Notes under the pieces: model-generated
Database searches by the model: none
The model's input: only the letters and a program-made list of their open reading frames with translations
Told to the model about the DNA's origin: nothing
DNA from: Oceanococcus atlanticus
GTDB lineage: Bacteria; Pseudomonadota; Gammaproteobacteria; Nevskiales; Oceanococcaceae
DNA length: 64,000 bases
Reading direction: 5' to 3'
Assembly: GCF_002088235.1 (NCBI RefSeq)
Contig: NZ_AQQV01000001.1
Span: 620,001 to 684,000, forward strand
Made by a program: the position numbers and the translations under genes
Shown here: one piece after another, positions 1 through 9,958 of the stretch
Numbering within the stretch: the first letter of the stretch is position 1
How the letters are laid out: each line of letters opens with the position of its first letter

Positions 1-1
1 A

Positions 2-259
2 GAAGCCGCCCACGAAATCGCGCTGTATGAAGGCGCACTGATTCCCCGTACTCGTGAAAGCCTCAGCGCGGCCCGCGCCGAATACGGCTCCGGCTCCGGC
101 TCGTTCCTGGACGTGCTGCTGGCCGAACAAGTCTTGCTCAAGGCCGAATTGGAGCTGGAGCGCTCGCGCGCCGACTACGACATCGCCATCGCTCAGTTAC
201 AACGATGGTCCGGCAGCCCGCTGCCTGAACCAACCCAATCTTTGAGGAATTCGGAATGA
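2..259 (+). CDS. TolC-family outer-membrane efflux protein, C-terminal part (CusC-like)
   Basis: Open from the window edge to a TGA at 257-259; only the last 85 or so residues are present. The frame reads through alpha-helical, Ala/Glu/Leu-rich sequence (motifs AEYGSGSGSFLDVLLAEQ and RADYDIAIAQLQRW) typical of the last periplasmic helix of TolC-family outer-membrane factors. The stop overlaps the cusB start as ATGA, so the genes are translationally coupled. By position it is the outer-membrane channel of the Cu/Ag efflux pump encoded next. The 5' part lies outside the window, so CusC versus another TolC paralogue cannot be separated. Confidence 0.85.
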   Translation, partial: EAAHEIALYEGALIPRTRESLSAARAEYGSGSGSFLDVLLAEQVLLKAELELERSRADYDIAIAQLQRWSGSPLPEPTQSLRNSE

Positions 260-2109
260 ATACCCGCAACTTACTCCTTATCGCGCTGGTCATTGCCGTA
301 GGCGGCATGGGCTACTGGATGACCCAGGCTCAACAGCGGGCGAACATGGACGCCGCCAGCTTGGCCGACGCCACCACTTACACCTCCGGGCCATTTCGGG
401 TGACGATCGCCCTGAACCCCAGCGCGCCGATGGTTGGCGAAAACCAGCTCAGCATCCAGCTCGCGGACCAACAGGGCCAGGCTGTGACCGCTGCACGAAT
501 CCAGGCCTACGGTGAAATGCCGGCCATGGGCGCCATGTCCGCCATGCGCGCCCCAGCGGATCTACAGGAAGTCGAACCCGGCCTGTATTCGGGGCCACTG
601 GAACTGGAGATGCGTGGCGAATGGCCCTTGTCCGTCACCATTGCAAAAGACGGGCTGGGGGAAGCCCGTCTGGGCTTCGACATGGCCACCGGTCGCGAAG
701 GTTTGTCGATTTCTTCCGGGGGCCGCATGGTCGCTGCCAGCCAGTCCATGCAGCCCACCACCAACACCGTGGCGGACGAGCATGCCGGGGACGCAATGGG
801 CATGAAGATGCCCGGCCAATCCATGGCTCACGATCACGCAGCCGATGACACGGTGTACAGCTGCCCCATGCACCCCTCCGTGCGCAAGCCCGGCCCCGGC
901 CAGTGCCCGATCTGCGGTATGAATCTGGAGCCGATGGACAACAACATGCAAACGCATGCCGACCACGCTGACATGCACACGGGCAACACCCAGCCAGCCA
1001 TGTCACCAGTGCAAGAAGGAGGCGTAGCCTACTACACCTGTCCAATGCATCCTTCCGTACGTGAGTCACAGCCGGGCCAGTGCCCGATCTGCGGCATGGA
1101 CCTGAGCGCGGTTAGCCACGAAGACATCAACTCCGGCGTGATTACCGTCGATGCCCGCCGTCGCCAGATGATCGGCGTGCAGACGGCAAAAGCGCAGTCA
1201 CGCGAGCTGAACAAGTCGATCCGTGCGGTCGGCAAGGTGACTTATGACGAGCGTCGCATCATCAATGTCACGCTCAAATTTGATGCCTGGATTGGTGAGC
1301 TGCAAGCGGATTTCGTCGGTGTGCAGGTCGAGAAAGGCCAAGCTCTGCTCTCGGTCTATAGCCCCGAACTGCTCTCGGCTCAACAGGAATATCTGGAAAC
1401 GCGGCAACGTTTGTCCGGGCGCGGCCCTAACGACAGCCTGCTGGCCGCGGCGCGCCGACGGTTGATGCTGTGGGGCATAACAGATGAGCAAATCAAAGCG
1501 CTGGAGCGCCGCGGTGAAGCCTTGGAATACCTGCCGATCTTTGCGCCCGCCAGCGGTACGGTGGTCGAGAAGATGGTCAACGAAGGTAGCGCGGTCAAAA
1601 CCGGCGCGATGCTGCTGCGCATCGCCGATTTATCAACGGTGTGGATTGATGCCGAGGTCTACGAGGCGGATCTGCCACTGATGCGCACCGGCATGGCAGC
1701 CACAGTGACGCTGCCCTTGCAGTCCGGAGCGCAGTTCGATGCCACCGTGGACTACATCTACCCCTATCTATCGGGTGCTACCCGCACCGCCCGCATTCGG
1801 CTGGTGCTGGACAATCCGGCGGGCGTGCTCAAACCCGACATGTTCGCCGAAGTTGCCCTTAAGGCCGACCTTGGTCGGCGCCTCGCCGTGCCCTCCGAAG
1901 CGGTTTTGATCGCCGGCGAGACGCGCGTGGTTTTCAAGGATCTCGGCGACGACGGCAAGCTCAAGCCCATCCGCGTGAAGACTGGCCAGCGCGTGGGTGA
2001 CTGGGTGGAGATCACCGACGGCCTGTCGCCGGGTGACACGGTGGTGACCTCGGGCAACTTCCTGATCGCCGCCGAAGCCAAACTCAAAACGGGGATCGAA
2101 CAATGGTAG
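256..2109 (+). CDS. cusB: Efflux RND periplasmic adaptor (CusB-like) with two heavy-metal-binding domains
   Basis: 617 aa membrane-fusion protein that links an RND pump to its outer-membrane channel and can deliver Cu(I)/Ag(I). There is an N-terminal membrane anchor (about residues 5-25), then a region resembling FixH/YtkA-like beta domains (about 43-145), a Met/His-rich stretch (about 160-200), and two copies of the YHS-like heavy-metal-binding motif: YSCPMHPSVR...CPICGM (201-222) and YTCPMHPSVR...CPICGM (260-281). Barrel-sandwich and beta-barrel adaptor domains follow (about 295-610). It overlaps cusA by 7 nt (ATGGTAG). The usual CusB is about 400 aa, so the N-terminal extension is large. 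Metal choice is inferred mainly from cusA. Confidence 0.93.
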   Translation: MNTRNLLLIALVIAVGGMGYWMTQAQQRANMDAASLADATTYTSGPFRVTIALNPSAPMVGENQLSIQLADQQGQAVTAARIQAYGEMPAMGAMSAMRAPADLQEVEPGLYSGPLELEMRGEWPLSVTIAKDGLGEARLGFDMATGREGLSISSGGRMVAASQSMQPTTNTVADEHAGDAMGMKMPGQSMAHDHAADDTVYSCPMHPSVRKPGPGQCPICGMNLEPMDNNMQTHADHADMHTGNTQPAMSPVQEGGVAYYTCPMHPSVRESQPGQCPICGMDLSAVSHEDINSGVITVDARRRQMIGVQTAKAQSRELNKSIRAVGKVTYDERRIINVTLKFDAWIGELQADFVGVQVEKGQALLSVYSPELLSAQQEYLETRQRLSGRGPNDSLLAAARRRLMLWGITDEQIKALERRGEALEYLPIFAPASGTVVEKMVNEGSAVKTGAMLLRIADLSTVWIDAEVYEADLPLMRTGMAATVTLPLQSGAQFDATVDYIYPYLSGATRTARIRLVLDNPAGVLKPDMFAEVALKADLGRRLAVPSEAVLIAGETRVVFKDLGDDGKLKPIRVKTGQRVGDWVEITDGLSPGDTVVTSGNFLIAAEAKLKTGIEQW

Positions 2110-5100
2110 CCGAGCATGATTACCGTCGCGGCGCACTGGCCGGCCTGATCGCCTGGTGCGCCCGCAACTGGCTGCTGACCGTGATGCTGGTGGCCGTGGC
2201 GGCGGCCTGGGGCGGACGCTCGTTGATGAGCGCACCGCTGGATGCCATCCCCGATCTGTCCGACGTGCAGGTGATCGTGTTCACCGAATGGAGCGGGCGC
2301 AGTCCTGACCTGGTCGAAGACCAGATCACCTATCCACTGACCACCACCTTACTGGCTGCGCCGGGCGTGAAATTCGTGCGCGGGCAGAGCTTTCTCGGAT
2401 TGTCTTTCGTCTATGCGATTTTTGAGGACGGCACCGATATCTACTGGGCGCGCTCGCGGGTGCTGGAATTCCTCAATTCGGCCAGCGGCGACCTGCCCGA
2501 GGGCGTCACGCCCCAGCTGGGCCCCGACGCGACCGGCGTGGGCTGGGTCTACCAGTACGCCCTGATCGACAAGTCAGGCAACAACAACCTGGCGGACCTG
2601 CGCAGCATCCAGGACTTCAATCTGCGCTACGCGCTGGAGTCGGTGGAAGGCGTGGCCGAGGTCGCCTCGGTGGGTGGCTACCAGAAGGAATATCAGATCA
2701 ATCTGAACCCGGACCGCCTGGCCAGTTACGACATTTCGCTCAAGCGCGTGGTCGAGGCGGTACGCCGCTCCAACAACGACGTCGGCGGCCGAGTGCTGGA
2801 GATTTCCGGCCACGAGCAATTCGTGCGCGGTCGCGGCTATGTGAAATCCACAGCCGATCTGGAAAAGGTCGTACTCGGTGTCAGCGACAACGGCGTACCG
2901 ATCCGGGTGGCGGACGTAGCCACGGTGAGCCTGGGTCCGGGCCTGCAACGTGGCAGCGCCGAGCTCAACGGCGAAGGTCTGGCCGTGGGGGGCATTGTTG
3001 TAATGCGCTACGGGGAAAACGCGCTGAATGTCATCGAGCGGGTCAAGTCCCGGCTGGCCGAAGTGGCCACCAGCCTCCCCGAAGGTGTCGAAGTGGTGCC
3101 GGTGTATGACCGCTCCGGCCTGATCACTCGCGCCATCGACACGCTGAAAGTCACCCTGGGTGAGGAAATGCTGATCGTCTCGGTGGTCATCATCGTCTTT
3201 CTGCTGCATCTGCGCAGCGCGCTGGTGGCCATCATCACGCTGCCCATCGCCATTCTGCTGGCCTTCATTCCGATGTATTACCAAGGCCTGACCGCCAATA
3301 TCATGTCACTGGGTGGCATCGCGGTGGCAATCGGCGCCATGGTTGATGCGGCCATTGCCATCGTCGAAAACATCCACCGACGCTTGAGCCTGTGGCAGGA
3401 CAAACCTGTAGCGGAGCGGGAATCACGCACCGATGTGATTATCGATGCCATGCAGGAAGTCGGCCCTTCGATTTTCTTCGCCCTGCTGATCATCGCGGTC
3501 TCTTTCCTGCCGGTCTTCGCCCTGCAGGACAGCGAAGGCCGGCTGTTCAAGCCGCTGGCCTGGACCAAGACCTACTCGATGTTTTTTGCCGCGCTGCTTT
3601 CCGTGACCCTGATCCCGGCACTGGCAGTACTGGTCATTCGCGGCAGAATTCATGGCGAGAAAAGCTGGCTGAACCGCATGCTGGTCAGCGGCTACGCACC
3701 CGTCGTGCGCTTTGCCGTGCGCTACCGCTGGCCGGTGATCCTGTCCGGTGCGCTGCTGATGGCCTCGTCGGTCATTCCGCTGCGGCAGTTGGGCAGCGAG
3801 TTCATGCCGCCACTAAACGAAGGCAGCATCCTGTACATGCCCACCGCGCTGCCTGGCATGTCCACCGGTGAAGCGCAGAAGGTCTTGCAGACCATGGATG
3901 CCATGCTGATGGAGTTCCCGGAAGTCGAGCGGGTGTTCGGCAAGGTCGGACGTTCCACCAGTCCCACCGACCCGGCCCCGCTATCCATGGTTGAAACCAA
4001 CATCACGCTGAAACCGAAAAGTCAGTGGCGCGAGGGCATGACCTGGGACAAGTTGATTGCCGAAATGGATGAAAAGCTGCGCTTCCCCGGCATGCCCAAT
4101 ATCTGGTGGATGCCTATCCAGACCCGCACCCAGATGCTGGCCACCGGCATACGCTCGTCGCTGGGTATCAAAGTATTCGGGCCGGATCTGGCGACCATCG
4201 AAACCACCGCCACCGACATCGAAGAAGCCCTGCTGGCTGACGAAGGTACAGCGCCGTACACGCGCAGTGCCTTCGCCGAGCGCACCACCGGTGGCTACTT
4301 CCTGGACTTCGACATCGACCGCGACGCGGCCTCGCGTTTCGGCCTGAATGTGGGCGATGTGCAGGACGTCATTGTCTCGGCCATTGGCGGCCAGATGGTC
4401 TCGCAAACGGTCGAAGGGCGGGAACGCTACGGCATCCTGGTGCGCTACAACCGTGAATACCGCGACAATCTCGAGGCCCTGGAACGGGTATTTGTCACCA
4501 CCGCCGCCGGCGCGCAAATTCCGATCACTCAGGTGGCTGATATCAACTTCCGCACCGGGCCGCCGATGATCCGTAACGAAGATGGGCAGTTGGTCGGCTT
4601 TGTGTTTGTCGATGTCGGCGACGGTATCGGCATTCCGGATTATGTGGACTTGGCCAAGGACGTGGTCAGCGAACAAGTCAAGATCCCAGACGGCTACCGC
4701 ATCGCCTGGGCGGGCCAGTTCGAGAGTTTCGAGCGGGCCAAGGCGCGCCTCACTATCCTGGTGCCGCTGACGATCTTCATGATCTTTTTCATGCTCTATT
4801 TCCACCGCAAATCACTGGTGGAAACGCTGGTGGTGATGTTGGCCCTGCCGTTCTCACTGGTGGGCGCCAGCTGGCTGCTGTGGGCGCTGGGCTACAAAAT
4901 GTCGGTGGCTGTGGCCGTGGGCATCATTGCCGTGGCCGGGCTGGCCGTTGAGCTTGGCCTGCTGATGATGCTGTATCTGGATATCGCCTGGCGACAGCAC
5001 GTGGCCGACGGCCGCATGCGCAACGCCGCCGATTTGAGCGAAGCCATCGTCGAAGGCGCGGCCAAACGCCTGCGGCCCAAGCTGATGACCGGCCTAGCGC

Positions 5101-5279
5101 TGTTCATGGGCCTAGTGCCGATCATGTATTCGGCCGGCACCGGCGCCGATGTAATGAAGCGGGTCGCCGCACCGATGCTGGGCGGCGTCGGCACTGCCCT
5201 GCTAATGGTGCTGATCGTGTTTCCGGCGATCTTCGCCATCTGGCGTGGCAGGCAACTGAATGCGCACAAGGGCCTGTAA
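2103..5279 (+). CDS. cusA: Heavy-metal efflux RND pump, CusA-type (Cu+/Ag+)
   Basis: 1058 aa inner-membrane proton antiporter of the CusA/CzcA family, full length. The TM4 region reads AIGAMVDAAIAIVENIHRRL, which matches the HME4 signature (copper/silver) rather than the DFG...DGAVxxxEN signature of divalent-metal pumps. Membrane segments cluster at about 15-35, 335-540 and 865-1050, flanking the two large periplasmic loops. It is the third gene of cusC-cusB-cusA with 4-7 nt overlaps. The bufferin operon begins 107 bp downstream on the same strand. Confidence 0.95.
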   Translation: MVAEHDYRRGALAGLIAWCARNWLLTVMLVAVAAAWGGRSLMSAPLDAIPDLSDVQVIVFTEWSGRSPDLVEDQITYPLTTTLLAAPGVKFVRGQSFLGLSFVYAIFEDGTDIYWARSRVLEFLNSASGDLPEGVTPQLGPDATGVGWVYQYALIDKSGNNNLADLRSIQDFNLRYALESVEGVAEVASVGGYQKEYQINLNPDRLASYDISLKRVVEAVRRSNNDVGGRVLEISGHEQFVRGRGYVKSTADLEKVVLGVSDNGVPIRVADVATVSLGPGLQRGSAELNGEGLAVGGIVVMRYGENALNVIERVKSRLAEVATSLPEGVEVVPVYDRSGLITRAIDTLKVTLGEEMLIVSVVIIVFLLHLRSALVAIITLPIAILLAFIPMYYQGLTANIMSLGGIAVAIGAMVDAAIAIVENIHRRLSLWQDKPVAERESRTDVIIDAMQEVGPSIFFALLIIAVSFLPVFALQDSEGRLFKPLAWTKTYSMFFAALLSVTLIPALAVLVIRGRIHGEKSWLNRMLVSGYAPVVRFAVRYRWPVILSGALLMASSVIPLRQLGSEFMPPLNEGSILYMPTALPGMSTGEAQKVLQTMDAMLMEFPEVERVFGKVGRSTSPTDPAPLSMVETNITLKPKSQWREGMTWDKLIAEMDEKLRFPGMPNIWWMPIQTRTQMLATGIRSSLGIKVFGPDLATIETTATDIEEALLADEGTAPYTRSAFAERTTGGYFLDFDIDRDAASRFGLNVGDVQDVIVSAIGGQMVSQTVEGRERYGILVRYNREYRDNLEALERVFVTTAAGAQIPITQVADINFRTGPPMIRNEDGQLVGFVFVDVGDGIGIPDYVDLAKDVVSEQVKIPDGYRIAWAGQFESFERAKARLTILVPLTIFMIFFMLYFHRKSLVETLVVMLALPFSLVGASWLLWALGYKMSVAVAVGIIAVAGLAVELGLLMMLYLDIAWRQHVADGRMRNAADLSEAIVEGAAKRLRPKLMTGLALFMGLVPIMYSAGTGADVMKRVAAPMLGGVGTALLMVLIVFPAIFAIWRGRQLNAHKGL

Positions 5280-5386
5280 TTGGGCAGGCATCTGGCGCAG
5301 GCAAATAGCCTACTTAAACCTTCACGCGACACTATCTGATTTACCCGGTCCTTATAACAGGACTTTCATCAAGCAAGGAGAAAACC

Positions 5387-5641
5387 ATGCAACATTCCAA
5401 CTCACTACTGGCCCTAACCGTGGCAAGCATGATCACAGCAGGAACTGCGGCAGCACACGCCGCCGAGGCTCCGGAAGGCAAGGAAAAATGCACCGGCATC
5501 GTCAAGGCGGGCATGAACGATTGCGGCACCAGCCAGCACGCCTGTTCCGGTATGGCCAAGACGGACAATGATCCTGAAGAATGGATCTACCTTCCCAAGG
5601 GCACCTGCAACAAGATCACCGACGGCAAGGTCAAGTCATAG
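5387..5641 (+). CDS. bufA: Bufferin precursor, DUF2282 family (BufA1-type)
   Basis: 84 aa secreted precursor: signal peptide (about residues 1-28, ending AAHAAEA), then a short core with four cysteines in the DUF2282 pattern EKCTGIVKAGMNDCGT, HACSG and LPKGTC. Family knowledge: DUF2282 peptides (bufferins) are exported metallophores whose central cysteines are modified by a DUF692/DUF2063 enzyme pair and which protect against copper. The next two genes encode exactly that pair. A strong ribosome-binding site (AAGGAG) lies 6 nt before the ATG. A TATAAC element at 5353-5358 could be a -10 box, but I see no convincing -35. Placement after cusCBA supports a copper role. Confidence 0.93.
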   Translation: MQHSNSLLALTVASMITAGTAAAHAAEAPEGKEKCTGIVKAGMNDCGTSQHACSGMAKTDNDPEEWIYLPKGTCNKITDGKVKS

Positions 5642-6444
5642 AGGGGGTCGGGCTGGGGCTGCGGCCCCGGCACCAGGCCGAGATACTGGCCGGCGATCAC
5701 GACATCGGCTGGTTCGAGGCTCTAAGCGACAACTATCTGGACACCTCTGGCCCGCCAATGCGACAGCTGGAACGCGTGCGCGCGCGCTACCCCGTCGTGC
5801 TGCACGGTGTCGGCCTGTCGATTGGCTCGGTCGATCCGCTGGATCATGACTATCTGGATCGGCTGGCGCGACTGGCGGCGGCGGTACAGCCGGAGTGGGT
5901 GAGCGACCATATGTGCTTCACCCATGCCGGCGGCCGCTACAGCCATGATCTGCTGCCGCTGCCGTATACCCCGGAAGCGCTGCGCCACTGCGTGCAGCGC
6001 ATTTCGGTGGTGCAGGAGCGCCTGGGGCGTCGCCTCGTGCTGGAGAACGTATCGAGCTACCTGCGCTATGCGGATTCGTGCATGAGCGAATGGGAGTTTC
6101 TTGCCGCGGTAGCCGATGAGGCCGATTGCGAGATTTTGCTCGATGTGAACAACGTCGCGGTCAGCGCGCACAATCACGGCTTCGATCCCGGCGACTATTT
6201 GGCCGCCATCCCGCCTGAGCGAGTGCGTCAGATGCATTTGGCCGGCTACGAGCAGGCCGAGGATCACCGCTTGGACACGCACGGTCGGGCGGTACAGCCG
6301 GATGTCTGGTCGCTGTACGAAGCGGCACTGGCGCGCTTCGGCCCAGTGCCGACGTCGCTGGAGTGGGATCAGGACATACCCGATTTCGAGACCCTGTGCA
6401 CCGAGGCCGCACGGGCACAGGAGCGGATGGATGCGGCTCGCTGA
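5581..6444 (+). CDS. bufB: DUF692 multinuclear iron enzyme, bufferin maturase (BufB/MbnB-like)
   Basis: TIM-barrel DUF692 protein (up to 287 aa). Conserved pieces include GVGLGLR near the start, DIGWFEALSDNYLD, HGVGLSIGS, WVSDHMCF, LENVSSYLRY, LLDVNNVAVSAHNH and SLEWDQDIP; these carry the His/Asp/Glu iron ligands of the family. Related MbnB oxidises cysteines of methanobactin precursors; in bufferin operons this protein works with the DUF2063 partner. The start is unclear: the family N terminus would begin near 5630, but the only in-frame ATG upstream is at 5581, 60 bp inside bufA, with a CTG at 5605 as alternative. The 3' end overlaps bufC by 14 nt. Confidence 0.9.
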   Translation: MDLPSQGHLQQDHRRQGQVIEGVGLGLRPRHQAEILAGDHDIGWFEALSDNYLDTSGPPMRQLERVRARYPVVLHGVGLSIGSVDPLDHDYLDRLARLAAAVQPEWVSDHMCFTHAGGRYSHDLLPLPYTPEALRHCVQRISVVQERLGRRLVLENVSSYLRYADSCMSEWEFLAAVADEADCEILLDVNNVAVSAHNHGFDPGDYLAAIPPERVRQMHLAGYEQAEDHRLDTHGRAVQPDVWSLYEAALARFGPVPTSLEWDQDIPDFETLCTEAARAQERMDAAR

Positions 6445-7177
6445 TCTGCAGCATGGCCTACTGGCCGCGCTGCTCGATGGCGACGAGTCCGTGCTCAGCG
6501 CGTTGCAGGATGATCCGCGACGCGGGTCCCGGCGAGCGCTGGCAATCCAAAGTGGCAGCGTTCGGGGTATCCAGAGCCGGGCACTGGCTGAAACCTTTCC
6601 CGTACTCGAGCGATTGCTGGGCGCAGACAGCTTTGGTGCCTGCACGCGACGCTACCTCGCCGAAAACCCGTCCCGCACCTGGTCATTGATCGCACTCGGC
6701 AAAGCGCTTCCCGACTGGCTTGCCGACTTTGCGCCTCTGGCCAACTGGCCTTATCTGCCTGAGGTGGCCCAGCTGGAATGGGCCTGGCACGAGGTGTTCC
6801 ATGCCGCCAACGATCCGCCTCAAGACTGGCAGCAACTGGCAACGCTGGACCCAGACCAGCAGGCAGCCCTGCCGCTGTGTCTGCCGACCGCCGCCCGTCT
6901 GCTGCACACGCACTACCCGGTGCTGGACATCTGGCAGGCCAACCAGCCCTCAGAGCCAGATACGACGCTGGATTTGAGTGGCCAGGACGCCCAGCGCCTG
7001 CTGGTGATCCGCCATGGTGAACAATGGCCCGAGATCCATCGGCTGGATGACCCGGACTATGCCCTGCTGCTCGCAACCCAGGCCGGCACGAGGCTGGGTC
7101 AGCTGACACGCGAGCCGGCCTGGGCGGCGCGCCTGCCGGGTCTGGTCGAACGCGGCTGGCTGCGGCTCGGTCTGTGA
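6431..7177 (+). CDS. bufC: DUF2063 (HvfC/BufC-like) partner of the bufferin maturase
   Basis: 248 aa. It begins MRLADLQHGLLAALLDGD, as DUF2063 proteins do, and continues with the conserved RRYLAENPSRTWSL and WPYLPEVAQLEWAWHEVFHA segments. In bufferin and methanobactin-like systems this family binds the precursor leader and presents it to the DUF692 enzyme. The start at 6431 is chosen from the family N terminus and the 14-nt overlap with bufB; an upstream extension to 6302 reads out of family character. No DoxX-like gene (BufD) follows; the next gene is on the opposite strand. Confidence 0.9.
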   Translation: MRLADLQHGLLAALLDGDESVLSALQDDPRRGSRRALAIQSGSVRGIQSRALAETFPVLERLLGADSFGACTRRYLAENPSRTWSLIALGKALPDWLADFAPLANWPYLPEVAQLEWAWHEVFHAANDPPQDWQQLATLDPDQQAALPLCLPTAARLLHTHYPVLDIWQANQPSEPDTTLDLSGQDAQRLLVIRHGEQWPEIHRLDDPDYALLLATQAGTRLGQLTREPAWAARLPGLVERGWLRLGL

Positions 7178-7284
7178 TTTTGTTCGAGACTTGTTTGGAT
7201 GGATTGCGACACCCTTGATTCGCGGTGATCCGCACACGCTCGTGTCCATTCCTGCCGGATTCGAGTGGGTCGGAGACGATATGC

Positions 7285-9041
<1,757 letters not shown>

Positions 9042-9053
9042 GTCATTCGTCCT

Positions 9054-9416
9054 TTAAAGCAGGGCTGGGGCGTACCAGGGAAAAGCGAGCAAGGCCAACA
9101 CGGGGAAGGTGATGAGCCAGAAGATCAGACGTTGGCGGCGTTTGACCGCCGGGTTGGCGCAGGCCTCACCCGGCGCGCAATCCTCCTCGCGCCGATAGAG
9201 CTGCCAGCCGGAGAATGCGAGCAACGCGAGGGTGGCGATGACCAAGATGGGCCGATAGGGCTCCAATGCGGTCAGCGAGCTGACCCAGGCGCCGCCGACG
9301 CCGATGGAAATCAAGACCAGTGGCGCAACACAGCACAACGAGGCGCCGATCGCTGCCAGCACGGCGCCGATCTGCACCCAGGCGGTGCGACCGGAAATCG
9401 TTGCGGATTCATTCAT
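9054..9416 (-). CDS. merT: Mercury transporter MerT
   Basis: 120 aa inner-membrane protein with three predicted membrane segments. The first contains the Cys-Cys pair (GASLCCVAPL) that accepts Hg(II) from MerP; a cytoplasmic loop has a second pair, EDCAPGEAC, which hands the metal to MerA. The ATG at 9416 is preferred over an upstream TTG (9434) because GGAG lies 8 nt before it. It is the first gene after the mer promoter. Confidence 0.93.
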   Translation of the reverse strand: MNESATISGRTAWVQIGAVLAAIGASLCCVAPLVLISIGVGGAWVSSLTALEPYRPILVIATLALLAFSGWQLYRREEDCAPGEACANPAVKRRQRLIFWLITFPVLALLAFPWYAPALL

Positions 9417-9455
9417 GCTCAGCTCCGTGTTCAATCAATTCAAGGAACACGGCCA

Positions 9456-9487
9456 AGCCTAAACGCGGTACCCGGGTACCGTGTCAA
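9456..9487 (-). promoter_or_regulatory. mer promoter/operator (MerR-activated)
   Basis: On the minus strand TTGACA (9487-9482) is followed after 20 bp by TAGGCT (9461-9456). The spacer holds the perfect dyad GGTACCCGGGTACC, ending 5 bp before the -10. The over-long spacer and central dyad are the hallmark of promoters that MerR untwists on metal binding. The -35 overlaps the stop codon of merR. Confidence 0.8.
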
Positions 9488-9921
9488 GCGTCCGAACTGG
9501 GATCTTTGCCGATGTGTGACAGAGTCTCGATCAATGGGCAGTGGCCGGGGTCTCGTTCATGCCGACAGCGGTCAATCAGCGCATCCAGAGTGCCCTGCAT
9601 TGCGCTCAGGTCGGCGATGCGTCTGGCGACCAGGGCGCGCTGGCCTTCGGCTACTCGCCGCACGTCGTCGCAATGGCCGTCGCCGAGTTCCAGCAGTGCA
9701 GAGATTTCCGCCAGGCTGAAGCCCAGTTCCTGAGCGCGTTTGATAAAGCGAATGCGGTCCACCGCAGACTTGCCGTAGCGGCGATAGCCGGAATCCGGCT
9801 TGGCCGGCTGCTCAATGAGCCCGCGCCGCTGGTAGTAACGCACGGTTTGCAGGTTGACGCCGGCGCGACGGGCCACGGACCCAATCGTCATTCCCGGTGC
9901 AGTATCAGTACTTCCGGCCAT
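9484..9921 (-). CDS. merR: Hg(II)-responsive regulator MerR
   Basis: 145 aa. N-terminal winged helix (MTIGSVARRAGVNLQTVRYY), dimerisation helix, then metal site. All three mercury ligands of classical MerR can be aligned: Cys in GDGHCDD, and the pair CRHERDPGHCPL near the C terminus. This distinguishes it from Cu/Zn/Cd relatives. The ATG at 9921 has AAGGTGG 5 nt upstream; an upstream start at 9966 lacks support. merR is transcribed in the same direction as merT, upstream of it, rather than divergently as in Tn21/Tn501. Confidence 0.92.
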   Translation of the reverse strand: MAGSTDTAPGMTIGSVARRAGVNLQTVRYYQRRGLIEQPAKPDSGYRRYGKSAVDRIRFIKRAQELGFSLAEISALLELGDGHCDDVRRVAEGQRALVARRIADLSAMQGTLDALIDRCRHERDPGHCPLIETLSHIGKDPSSDA

Positions 9922-9958
9922 TGCCCACCTTGGCTCATTTGCAGCGCAAGACGCCATT

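Noticed and set aside
6302-6430. Upstream extension of bufC
   Set aside because: Arg/Pro-rich out-of-family sequence overlapping bufB; the DUF2063 N terminus starts at 6431.
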